Assembly: GCA_902496595.1 (NCBI GenBank)
Contig: CABVBV010000002.1
Location: forward strand, 1 to 45,434
Source of the DNA: an uncultured Eubacteriales bacterium
Lineage (GTDB): Bacteria > Bacillota > Clostridia > Oscillospirales > Oscillospiraceae
DNA: 45,434 nt
Direction of reading: 5' to 3'
The translations under genes were made by a program, and so were the position numbers. The notes under the pieces were generated by a model. The model searched no databases. It had not been told where the DNA came from and worked only from the letters and a program-made list of their open reading frames with translations. Shown piece after piece: positions 1-6,473 of the stretch (position 1 is the stretch's first letter; every line of letters begins with the position of its first letter).

Positions 1-47
1 CCGCCGTTCCGGTCTCGGACGGCCCCGCGGCTCCGCACACGCCCTTG

Positions 48-240
48 TAGGGGCGGGGTTCCATCCCCGCCCGGCGCTGAGGGATTGCTTCGGCTGCGCC
101 GAACAGGGGGAACCCCCGGCGAGGGTTCCCCCTTGAACCCCCTCCTGCGCTTTTTCAGCATCAAGTTTTCCGCGCTCTGCGAAGCGCGGCCATGGGGCGC
201 TGCCCCCTGGACCCCTGCCGCCTTTTGAAAAAGGCGGGCG
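48..240. repeat. GC-rich intergenic hairpin repeats
   Basis: This gene-free stretch is a chain of inverted repeats. GGGCGGGG (51-58) pairs with CCCCGCCC (65-72), GGGGGAACCC (106-115) with GGGTTCCCCC (123-132), and CCGCCTTTT (218-226) with AAAAGGCGG (229-237). Twenty-three bases at 55-77 recur exactly at 2251-2273, so this is a dispersed element and not only a local terminator. Such REP-like units are common between genes in GC-rich Clostridia (general knowledge). The last hairpin lies just after the nrdG stop codon and could also end that transcript. Confidence 0.7.
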
Positions 241-250
241 AAAACTTTAA

Positions 251-946
251 TTATATCCCGCGGAGCTGGACGTTGGGCACCTTCGGTCTCACGATGTCCG
301 CGAGCCGGCGCATCTCCTGCTCCGTGAACGCCTCGAGGCCCTGAGCCGCGATGAGGTCGCCCGAGTCCTTGAAGCCCTGAATGTAATACTCCCTCGCACC
401 GGCTATCCACTCGGCTATGCCCTCAAAGTCCGCCGCCGTGTGCAGACCCTTCACCGCCGTCGTGCGGAACTCGTAATCCACGCCGCAGCCCATGAGATAG
501 GCCGCCGACTCGCGTACAGGCCCCAAGTCCAGACCAGGTACGCCAGTGACCCGTGCGTAATTCTCCGGCGCCGCCTTCACGTCCATCGCCACCCGATCTG
601 CCAGACCCTGCTCGACTATTCGCCGCAGCCGCTCCGGAAAGGTGCCGTTCGTGTCCAGCTTCACCGAATAGCCCAGCGCCTTTATCTCACCGAGCAGCCC
701 CTCAAGCCCCGCGTGCAGCAGCGGCTCTCCGCCCGTGACGGCCACACCGTCCAAAATTCCCACGCGCTTTTTCAGAAAGGCCGCCAGCTCGTCATGCCCT
801 ATGACGTCCCGCTCGCGCTCCGGCAGGGCAAGGGACGCGTTGTGGCAGAAAGGACAGCGCAGGTCGCAGCCGCCTGTAAAAATAGTGCAGGCCACACGGC
901 CCGGATAATCCAGCAATGTCAGCTTCTGCAGCCCGGAAACGTCCAT
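251..946 (-). CDS. nrdG: Anaerobic ribonucleotide reductase activating protein (radical SAM, NrdG2-like)
   Basis: A 231-residue radical-SAM protein expected to form the glycyl radical on the anaerobic class III ribonucleotide reductase. The cluster motif CDLRCPFC (CX3CX2C) lies near residue 27, followed by TGGEPLL, the usual SAM-contacting GGE motif. The N-terminus, with a LLDYPG stretch, fits the NrdG2 (TIGR02495) subgroup. An upstream ATG at 1030 is in frame, but it lies before the predicted transcription start (about 1024), so I start at 946, where the family homology begins. No nrdD lies in the window, so the reductase must be elsewhere. A close relative could activate another glycyl-radical enzyme, but the NrdR box in its promoter supports the RNR role. 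Confidence 0.85.
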   Translation of the reverse strand: MDVSGLQKLTLLDYPGRVACTIFTGGCDLRCPFCHNASLALPERERDVIGHDELAAFLKKRVGILDGVAVTGGEPLLHAGLEGLLGEIKALGYSVKLDTNGTFPERLRRIVEQGLADRVAMDVKAAPENYARVTGVPGLDLGPVRESAAYLMGCGVDYEFRTTAVKGLHTAADFEGIAEWIAGAREYYIQGFKDSGDLIAAQGLEAFTEQEMRRLADIVRPKVPNVQLRGI

Positions 947-1026
947 TTTTTCAATACATCCCCGTTTCAAGCGATAAACGGGCGCCCACCGGATTCGCAC
1001 ATATTGCGGTACCGGGAGCGTCCGTA

Positions 1027-1059
1027 TCACAATATATAGTGTTGCAGCCCTCTTGTCAA
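1027..1059 (-). promoter_or_regulatory. nrdG promoter with NrdR box
   Basis: On the minus strand a perfect TTGACA (1054-1059), a 17-base spacer and TATATT (1031-1036) form a strong sigma-70 type promoter. Overlapping the -10 is ACACTATATATTGTGA (1027-1042 read on minus), which fits the NrdR box consensus ACACWATATATWGTGT at 15 of 16 positions. NrdR represses ribonucleotide reductase genes, so this site should repress nrdG when dATP is plentiful. A weaker dyad (CGCA/TGCG, 996-1008) is centred about 32 bases away, near the usual spacing of paired NrdR boxes. Confidence 0.8.
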
Positions 1060-1167
1060 GGCCTTTGGCCGAAAAAAACCGTATTGTTTCCAGCCGTAAC
1101 TTCTTTGTAACGGAGACTACATTTTTTCGATACGCTTCTACAAAAAAATTACCGTTTCGTCACCGGC

Positions 1168-2223
1168 TCATCCGAACAGCCCCAATGCCTTGAAGCCCTC
1201 CTCGAAGGGGGCTCGGACGAGGCCGCGCTCGGTGATGATGCCGGTTATTAGCCCGGCGTCGGTCACATCGAAGGCCGGGTTGTAGACCCTGACGCCCTCG
1301 GGGGCCATGCGCTTTTTGTACCAGAGCTCTGTGACTTCGGACGGGTCGCGGAACTCGATGGGGATGTCCGCGCCGGTCGCGATGGCGGGGTCGATGGTGG
1401 AGCTGGGCGCGCAGACGTAGAAGGGTATGCCGTAGTGCGCGGCGAGGATGGCGACGCCCGAAGTGCCGATCTTGTTCGCTGCATCGCCGTTGCGGGCGAC
1501 GCGGTCGCAGCCTACGAATATTATGTCAACCTGCCCGGACTTCATGAGCGAGGAGGCCATGTTGTCGCACAGGAGGGTGGTGTCGACGCCTGCGGAGACC
1601 ATCTCGAAGGCGGAGAGCCGGGCGCCCTGGAGGAGCGGCCGGGTCTCGTCGCAGTAGACGCGCAGGCCGTCGAGCCCGGCGTCGAGGGCGGCGTAGACGG
1701 GCGCGAGGGCGGTGCCGTACTTGGCGGTGGCGAGGGTGCCGGCGTTGCAGTGGGTGAGTATGCCCATGCCGGGCCGGAGCAGTTCGAGGCCGAATTTGCC
1801 GATATTCCGGCTTATCTCGATATCCTCGTCCATGACGGCCTGTGCCTCGCGGCGCAGAGCGCCGCGTATCTCGTCCGGCGTTTTGTCGCTGACCCCGGCA
1901 TATGCCCTGCGCATACGGTCGAGGGCCCAAAAGAGGTTGACGGCGGTGGGCCTGGAGGCGGCGAGCATATCGCAGGCGGAGAGGAAGGTGTTTTCCAGTT
2001 CCGCGTCCGGGGCGTAGTACGCCGCCAGGTAAGCGCCGAAGGCGGCGGCGACGCCGATAGCGGGCGCACCGCGCACGCGCAGGAGGCGGATGGCCTCGCA
2101 GATCTCCGGCGTCTCGGTTAGGCTGAGGTATTTGACCTCGTTCGGCAGCAGCGTCTGGTCGATGATGACAAGGGCGTCGCCAGCGTCGGAGAGTTTGACG
2201 GTGTCTATGGCAAGTGGGTTCAT
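1168..2223 (-). CDS. mtnA: S-methyl-5-thioribose-1-phosphate isomerase
   Basis: A full-length (351 aa) member of the eIF2B-alpha-like isomerases. It converts methylthioribose-1-phosphate, made from methylthioadenosine, to methylthioribulose-1-phosphate. Signature stretches are RGAPAIGVAAAFGAYLAA (51-68), LTHCNAGTLATAKYG with catalytic Cys159, DETRPLLQGARLSAFE (192-207) and GCDRVARNGDAANKIGTSG with catalytic Asp240. AGAGGTG lies five bases before the ATG. The other methionine-salvage genes (mtnB, C, D, K) are absent here, but a nucleoside phosphorylase lies 1.2 kb away on the other strand. The enzyme may therefore act in a short salvage or disposal route for methylthioadenosine or 5'-deoxyadenosine; the latter is an inference. 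Confidence 0.9.
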   Translation of the reverse strand: MNPLAIDTVKLSDAGDALVIIDQTLLPNEVKYLSLTETPEICEAIRLLRVRGAPAIGVAAAFGAYLAAYYAPDAELENTFLSACDMLAASRPTAVNLFWALDRMRRAYAGVSDKTPDEIRGALRREAQAVMDEDIEISRNIGKFGLELLRPGMGILTHCNAGTLATAKYGTALAPVYAALDAGLDGLRVYCDETRPLLQGARLSAFEMVSAGVDTTLLCDNMASSLMKSGQVDIIFVGCDRVARNGDAANKIGTSGVAILAAHYGIPFYVCAPSSTIDPAIATGADIPIEFRDPSEVTELWYKKRMAPEGVRVYNPAFDVTDAGLITGIITERGLVRAPFEEGFKALGLFG

Positions 2224-2250
2224 GAGAGCACCTCTATGTCTAAAGTTTTA

Positions 2251-2355
2251 GGGGTTCCATCCCCGCCCGGCGCGACGGTTTGCGCTCGCCTGCGGGACGC
2301 GAAAAGGCTCCCCTGCGCAAGGGGAGCTGTCGGCGGAGCCGGCTGAGGGGTCGCT
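2251..2355. repeat. Dispersed intergenic repeat with hairpins
   Basis: This lies in the 256-base gap between mtnA and the DUF4037 gene. Bases 2251-2273 repeat 55-77 exactly. A second unit has GCTCCCCT (2307-2314) pairing with AGGGGAGC (2320-2327), then a GC-rich GGCGGAGCC-type tail. If the mtnA promoter at 2415-2423 is correct, the repeat is transcribed in the mtnA leader. Confidence 0.65.
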
Positions 2356-2414
2356 GTTTAAAAAATGGAGGCGAGCCATCCGGCGCACTTGTCAACCCGT
2401 GACCCGCTGCGACT

Positions 2415-2423
2415 ATTATAACA
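2415..2423 (-). promoter_or_regulatory. Probable mtnA promoter (extended -10)
   Basis: On the minus strand TGTTATAAT is a consensus -10 with the extended TGn element. No good -35 lies 16-18 bases upstream. It would give a leader of about 180 bases that contains the dispersed repeat. Confidence 0.5.
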
Positions 2424-2488
2424 CAACATTTTGCGATGGGGCTTGCAATTTTTGCTCAGATGGGTAAAAATATAGTCGGGTGATGCAG

Positions 2489-3418
2489 ATGAAAGGACTT
2501 GAGCTCTGCAGGAGCTATTATTACGATGTGGGCAAGCCGGAGCTGGAGCGCCGGTTCCCGGAGGCCATGGGCCGCGCCGCGGCGGGGCTCTCCGGGCAGG
2601 GCTCGGACTGCCTCGGGCTCGACGATGAGTATTCCCGAGACCATGACTTCGGCCCGGGCTTCTGCCTCTGGCTGTCGGACGCGGACTATGACGAATACGG
2701 CGCGGCCATGCAGGCGGCCTACGAAGAGCTGCCCAAGGAATATATGGGTTTCACGCGGCGGGACACGCACACCGGCGCACAGCGGGTGGGCGTCATGCGC
2801 ACTTCAGACTTTTACAGGTACTACATAGGCTGCGCCGGCGTGCCGGACACGCCCATGCGCTGGCTGCGCATCCAGGAGCACTTTTTGGCCACCTGCACTT
2901 CCGGAGAGGTGTTTGAAGACGGGCTGGGCGAGTTTACCGGGATAAGGGACGGGCTGCTGCCCTGCTATCCCGAGGACGTGCGGCTCAAAAAGCTCGCCGC
3001 ACGTGCCGCTACAATGGCGCAGTCGGGGCAGTACAACTACCCGCGCCTGATGAAAAGGGGAGACCCGTCCGGCGCAAGGCTGGCGCTGGCGGAGTTCCTG
3101 AACGCGGCGCTTTCTATGGCCTATCTGCTGAATTTCCGTTACGAGCCCTTCTACAAGTGGCAGTTCGCGGGCGCGAGGGAGCTTGTGGCGATGGGTGACG
3201 CGCTGCCGTACCTGCGCGAGATAGCCTGCCTGTCCACACGGCGGGACGGGGCCGACATTGCCTCGCACATAGAGAATGTCGCTGGAGCGGCGATAAGGGA
3301 GCTGAAGCTCCAGGGCCTGTCAGACTCAGGGGGAGACTACCTGGAGCCTCACGCATATTCGATAATGTCAAAAATAGCAGAGCCCGAAATACGGGGCCTG
3401 CACGTCATGGAGGGTTAA
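2489..3418 (+). CDS. DUF4037 domain protein (nucleotidyltransferase-like)
   Basis: About 309 residues. The stretch GSDCLGLDDEYSRDHDFGPG near the N-terminus is typical of DUF4037 proteins, which carry a nucleotidyltransferase-fold motif (GS followed by acidic residues). Substrate and role are unknown. Three in-frame starts are close together (GTG 2480, ATG 2483, ATG 2489). I chose 2489 because GGGTG lies about six bases before it. The stop is only two bases before the nucleoside phosphorylase ATG, and that gene's ribosome site (GGAGGG) is inside the end of this one, so the two are translationally linked. This suggests a link to nucleoside or nucleotide handling, by context only. Confidence 0.7.
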   Translation: MKGLELCRSYYYDVGKPELERRFPEAMGRAAAGLSGQGSDCLGLDDEYSRDHDFGPGFCLWLSDADYDEYGAAMQAAYEELPKEYMGFTRRDTHTGAQRVGVMRTSDFYRYYIGCAGVPDTPMRWLRIQEHFLATCTSGEVFEDGLGEFTGIRDGLLPCYPEDVRLKKLAARAATMAQSGQYNYPRLMKRGDPSGARLALAEFLNAALSMAYLLNFRYEPFYKWQFAGARELVAMGDALPYLREIACLSTRRDGADIASHIENVAGAAIRELKLQGLSDSGGDYLEPHAYSIMSKIAEPEIRGLHVMEG

Positions 3419-3420
3419 AA

Positions 3421-4254
3421 ATGGACAAACGCTACGAAAAACTGCTCAAATGCCGCGACTATGTCAGGAGCGTGACCGATTTTGTGCCGAAGGCGGCGCT
3501 GGTGCTGGGCAGCGGCCTGGGCGGCTTTGCCGAGGCTCTGGACGTGGCCTGCGAGGTGCCGTACTCGGATATCCCGGGTTTTCCCGTCTCCACCGTGCCG
3601 GGGCACGCCGGCAAGTTCATATTCGGATACCTCGACGGAGTCCCGGTAGTCTGTATGCAGGGCCGCGTTCACTACTACGAGGGCTATGAACTCTCCGACG
3701 TTGTGCTGCCCGCAAGGCTAATGCGTATGCTGGGAGCCGAGATACTGTTCCTGACGAACGCCTCGGGAGGCGTGAACAAGACATTCGATGCGGGCGACTT
3801 CATGCTCATCACCGACCACATCATGAGTTTCTTCCCGAATCCGCTCATAGGCGCCAACATCGAGGAGCTCGGCACCAGGTTCCCGGATATGTCGCACGTA
3901 TATGACCCTGAGCTCTGCGATGTTATCCGCGGCGTGGCCCAAAGAGCGGGCATCGCGATAAAGGAAGGCGTGTACTGCCAGCTCACCGGCCCCTGCTTTG
4001 AGACGCCCGCCGAGGTGCGGATGCTTGGGTTCCTGGGCGCGGACGCCGTAGGTATGTCCACGGCGGTGGAGGCCACGGCCGCAAGGCACTGCGGGATGAG
4101 GGTCTGCGGCATAAGCTGCGTGTGCAACAAGGGAGCCGGCCTGTCGCCCACTCCTCTGACGCACGAGGAAGTCCAGGCCGCCGCCGACGCCGCCGCGCCC
4201 CTGTTCAAGCGTCTGGTAAAGGAGAGCATCGTCGAGATGTGCAGAAAAGCCTGA
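3421..4254 (+). CDS. Purine-nucleoside phosphorylase (trimeric family)
   Basis: A 277-residue protein that cleaves purine nucleosides with phosphate to base and ribose-1-phosphate. Visible family motifs are LGSGLGG (29-35, phosphate loop), GHAGKF (61-66), GRVHYYEGYE (81-90), LTNASGG, GPCFETPAE (purine and ribose site), GMSTAVEA and CVCNKGAG with the base-contacting Asn. Length and motifs match PNP/MTAP family 2. The Asn in the base site suggests 6-oxopurine preference, though some relatives take methylthioadenosine. It is second in a two-gene unit with the DUF4037 gene and ends at a strong terminator. Together with mtnA it could feed pentose-phosphate salvage. Confidence 0.9.
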   Translation: MDKRYEKLLKCRDYVRSVTDFVPKAALVLGSGLGGFAEALDVACEVPYSDIPGFPVSTVPGHAGKFIFGYLDGVPVVCMQGRVHYYEGYELSDVVLPARLMRMLGAEILFLTNASGGVNKTFDAGDFMLITDHIMSFFPNPLIGANIEELGTRFPDMSHVYDPELCDVIRGVAQRAGIAIKEGVYCQLTGPCFETPAEVRMLGFLGADAVGMSTAVEATAARHCGMRVCGISCVCNKGAGLSPTPLTHEEVQAAADAAAPLFKRLVKESIVEMCRKA

Positions 4255-4379
4255 AAAAAACTTTCCGCTTAATATTTCTGTAACAAATTTCAGGTTTTTT
4301 GTGTAACAACTCTTTGTTACCATAATACTCGCAAGAGACAGTTTCATCTTTTTCATTTTGTCCTCATTCCATAAAGGAA

Positions 4380-4412
4380 CCGCCCCGGAAGTCGCACCGG
4401 GGCGGTTTTCTT
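4380..4412 (+). terminator. Rho-independent terminator
   Basis: CCGCCCCGG (4380-4388) pairs with CCGGGGCGG (4397-4405) around an eight-base loop, followed by TTTTCTTGTTTTT. It ends the phosphorylase transcript. A further small perfect hairpin, GTAACAA/TTGTTAC (4303-4320), lies upstream and is unexplained. Confidence 0.9.
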
Positions 4413-4425
4413 GTTTTTATCAGGT

Positions 4426-5670
4426 TTACTCTGCCTCGTAGATGAGCAGCGAGCCGTCCTTCCCGCTCTGTGCCAGGACGAGCATACTGCCGTCTTCAAA
4501 CTCGAGGCCCAGATTCGGAACGTCTGCGAAGTAGCCCGTCACCTCTATGCACTCTCCCTTTTTCAGCCCGCTCATCCAGAGATAGCCGCGGCCGGGCACA
4601 TAGCCGTCTTCCGCCGGTTCTTCTCCAACGGCGACGTAGAGCTTGCCGCCGTAGTTGATGTTGCAGAAGGAGAATGCCGCGGTATCCTCGTTCGCCGAGA
4701 TGTAAAAGGTGTCGGCGTCGCGGTCGAGCTTGACGGAGACAAGAGGCTCCGAAGGCTTCTCAAAGCTCAGCGAAAAGGCCGAGGCATCCTTCGCCCCGCC
4801 GCCGGTTCCGGCCGGCAGGTACCTGTCGTGGATGAGCCCCTCGAGCTCGGAGTAGGGGATGACAAAGGTTATGCTGCCCCTCGCTGAAGACGCCACCTCG
4901 CCCTCGGAGGCGATGAGCTCGAGACCGCTGTTGGACAGATACCAGGCCTCGCCTTCCAGCGCGTCCTCAACGAACTCCCTGACCATGAAGAACTCGCCGG
5001 GGTTGTCCATCTGCTCCACCTGGGCCAGAGCTGAATCCGTGACTTTCAGCTTCAGGGCGTCGGTGTCCGAGAAGATGTCGCCCAAGCTGAGTTTTTCACC
5101 GCTCTCGGCGCTGAACACCATGCCGAAATAGCTGCTCGAGCCGTGGGCGCCCCCGCCGTAGCGGTAGCCGGAGCCCAGGACGCTTATGATCGCCCCGTCG
5201 CCGCGCTTCACCTCGCCGGAGCGGCTCAGAGAATAGGACAGCCAGGTCGGCCTGGAGGCTTCGTCGAGGCTCTCATAGTGTTCACAGGCGGCATCGTAGA
5301 GCTCGTCGGCCTCGTCGCCGCCGGATGCCAGCCTCTTTGCCAGCTCCTTCGATATCAAGTCCGCAGCCTCGTCGCGTCCCGATATGCTCAGGACGGGCTC
5401 GGAGTAGTAGCCGCTGAATACCATGACTCCCTCGTCGTCCCTTATCTCGGCGAGCGGCGTCATCAGCAGGCTGATATCGGGACTCTCGGCCGGAGCCCGG
5501 GTCTCCTCGGGCGCCTCGGTGGGAGCTGGGGTCTGCACCGGTTCACCCGTCTCATCCGGCCGCTCGGTGACAGCCGCGGGAGTCCCGGTCACGGCAGGCT
5601 CTCCCGAGCAGGCGGAGAGGGAAAGGCAGAGCAGCAGCGCGATAATACCGGAAAAAATCCTGCGTTTCAC
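4426..5670 (-). CDS. DUF3298-type secreted lipoprotein
   Basis: A 414-residue lipoprotein. It has a basic start, a hydrophobic segment and the lipobox LSAC (residues 18-21), then a Pro/Thr/Glu-rich linker to about residue 65 and a globular part with YRYGGGAHG, followed by EKLSLGDIF. These fit the DUF4163/DUF3298 fold known from RsiV-like and PdaC-like proteins. It should sit on the outer face of the membrane; its function is unknown. The start is GTG at 5670 with AGGAGG nine bases upstream. No sigma-factor gene adjoins it, so an anti-sigma role is not supported. It appears to be a single-gene unit. Confidence 0.75.
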   Translation of the reverse strand: MKRRIFSGIIALLLCLSLSACSGEPAVTGTPAAVTERPDETGEPVQTPAPTEAPEETRAPAESPDISLLMTPLAEIRDDEGVMVFSGYYSEPVLSISGRDEAADLISKELAKRLASGGDEADELYDAACEHYESLDEASRPTWLSYSLSRSGEVKRGDGAIISVLGSGYRYGGGAHGSSSYFGMVFSAESGEKLSLGDIFSDTDALKLKVTDSALAQVEQMDNPGEFFMVREFVEDALEGEAWYLSNSGLELIASEGEVASSARGSITFVIPYSELEGLIHDRYLPAGTGGGAKDASAFSLSFEKPSEPLVSVKLDRDADTFYISANEDTAAFSFCNINYGGKLYVAVGEEPAEDGYVPGRGYLWMSGLKKGECIEVTGYFADVPNLGLEFEDGSMLVLAQSGKDGSLLIYEAE

Positions 5671-5702
5671 AAAAACGCACCTCCTATATCCTTGTCGCGG
5701 CT

Positions 5703-5711
5703 ATTATACCA
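5703..5711 (-). promoter_or_regulatory. Extended -10 promoter of the lipoprotein gene
   Basis: TGGTATAAT on the minus strand is a consensus -10 (5703-5708) with a TGn extension. It lies about 33 bases before the GTG start, and the -35 region is weak. Confidence 0.6.
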
Positions 5712-5759
5712 CGGCTTTCACGGGATTTGACACCATCTGCCGATAAAATGTTCCCAAAT

Positions 5760-6062
5760 TCAAAGCAGGCCGGAATACTCCGACCTCATGTGCATCAGCC
5801 TGCGCAGCTGTACCTCGTCCCCGCAGACGCAGTAGAGCAGCAGATAGTCGTCAACCGAGAGATACCTGTATCCCCTGGCTCTGAGCGCGAGATCCTTCGG
5901 CCTGGGACAGAGCTCCGGAAGCAGAGCAAGGCTCTTGACCTGTTCCGTGAGCAGGTCGTAACAGCGCAGGGCCGAAGACGGGCTGCGCGAGTTCAGCTCC
6001 CCGACGATCTCCTCCAGGTCTCTGACGGCAGCAGGATATATGCGTATCCTATACCTCTCCAT
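5760..6062 (-). CDS. RelE/ParE-family toxin
   Basis: A 100-residue small basic protein with the RelE/ParE pattern. It starts RIRIYPAAVRDLEEIVGEL, then an alpha-helical hairpin with LALLPELCPRPKDL, and ends with YRYLSVDDYLLLYCV and a beta strand, the usual toxin sheet. RelE members cut mRNA on the ribosome and ParE members block gyrase; the sequence does not decide between them. It overlaps the antitoxin gene by 14 bases and has GGGAG seven bases before its ATG, which is the normal antitoxin-first layout. Confidence 0.85.
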   Translation of the reverse strand: MERYRIRIYPAAVRDLEEIVGELNSRSPSSALRCYDLLTEQVKSLALLPELCPRPKDLALRARGYRYLSVDDYLLLYCVCGDEVQLRRLMHMRSEYSGLL

Positions 6063-6321
6063 GCACTTTCTCCCTCAGCTTTTTCGCCGCCGCTGCGAAG
6101 TCCTCTCCCTCTGCGCCGGAGGCCAGCTCTTCCTCCGCCTCCGCCAGCTTGGAGTAAAGCTCTATCAGCGCCATCCGGCGCTCGTATTCCCCGATGTTCA
6201 AAACCACCATGTCCCCGGCCCCGTTCCTCGTTATGAAGACCGGTTCCCGCGTCCTGCGGCAGTAGTCGGAGATCTCGCTGGCGCTGTTTCTCAGATCCGA
6301 TATCGGACGAATGCTGGGCAT
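6049..6321 (-). CDS. Phd/YefM-family antitoxin
   Basis: A 90-residue protein with the Phd/YefM N-terminal DNA-binding domain (PSIRPISDLRNSASEI, then PVFITRNGAGDMVVLNIGEYE) and an acidic C-terminal tail that should wrap the toxin. An in-frame GTG at 6330 lies one base after GGAGG, too close for initiation. The ATG at 6321 is eight bases from it and is preferred. It is expected to bind tandem repeats upstream (6345-6383) and repress the pair. A regulator gene is transcribed divergently. Confidence 0.85.
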   Translation of the reverse strand: MPSIRPISDLRNSASEISDYCRRTREPVFITRNGAGDMVVLNIGEYERRMALIELYSKLAEAEEELASGAEGEDFAAAAKKLREKVHGEV

Positions 6322-6344
6322 ATGCCTCACCTCCGTTGAAGTTT

Positions 6345-6383
6345 AGCATAATACTGAGTAAATAACAAGCATAATTATGAGTA
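6345..6383. promoter_or_regulatory. Tandem operator of the toxin-antitoxin pair
   Basis: AGCATAATACTGAGTA (6345-6360) and AGCATAATTATGAGTA (6368-6383) match at 14 of 16 positions with a 23-base period, about two helical turns. The second copy contains the perfect palindrome CATAATTATG (6370-6379). A further GAGTA lies at 6404. They lie 24 bases upstream of the antitoxin start, as expected for Phd/YefM autoregulation. Confidence 0.6.
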
Positions 6384-6408
6384 TTACACGGCAAAGCAAA
6401 GTAGAGTA

Positions 6409-6437
6409 TTCACAAGTTCAAGAAGATGTGATAAAAT
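6409..6437 (+). promoter_or_regulatory. Promoter of the LuxR-type regulator
   Basis: TTCACA (6409-6414), a 17-base spacer and TAAAAT (6432-6437) with an upstream TG form an extended -10 promoter. It is divergent from the toxin-antitoxin operator and lies within 26 bases of its right-hand copy, so antitoxin binding might affect both. Confidence 0.65.
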
Positions 6438-6473
6438 TCAAAGTAAGTTTGTCAACGGAAGGAGCGAGTTGGC

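Noticed and set aside
440..1039. Long plus-strand open frame opposite nrdG
   Set aside because: It mirrors the real gene, has an Arg/His-rich composition, lacks a ribosome site and shows no family motif.
4280..4320. GTAACAA repeats as a regulator site or promoter
   Set aside because: A small perfect hairpin is present, but no plus-strand gene follows before the terminator, so no role can be assigned.
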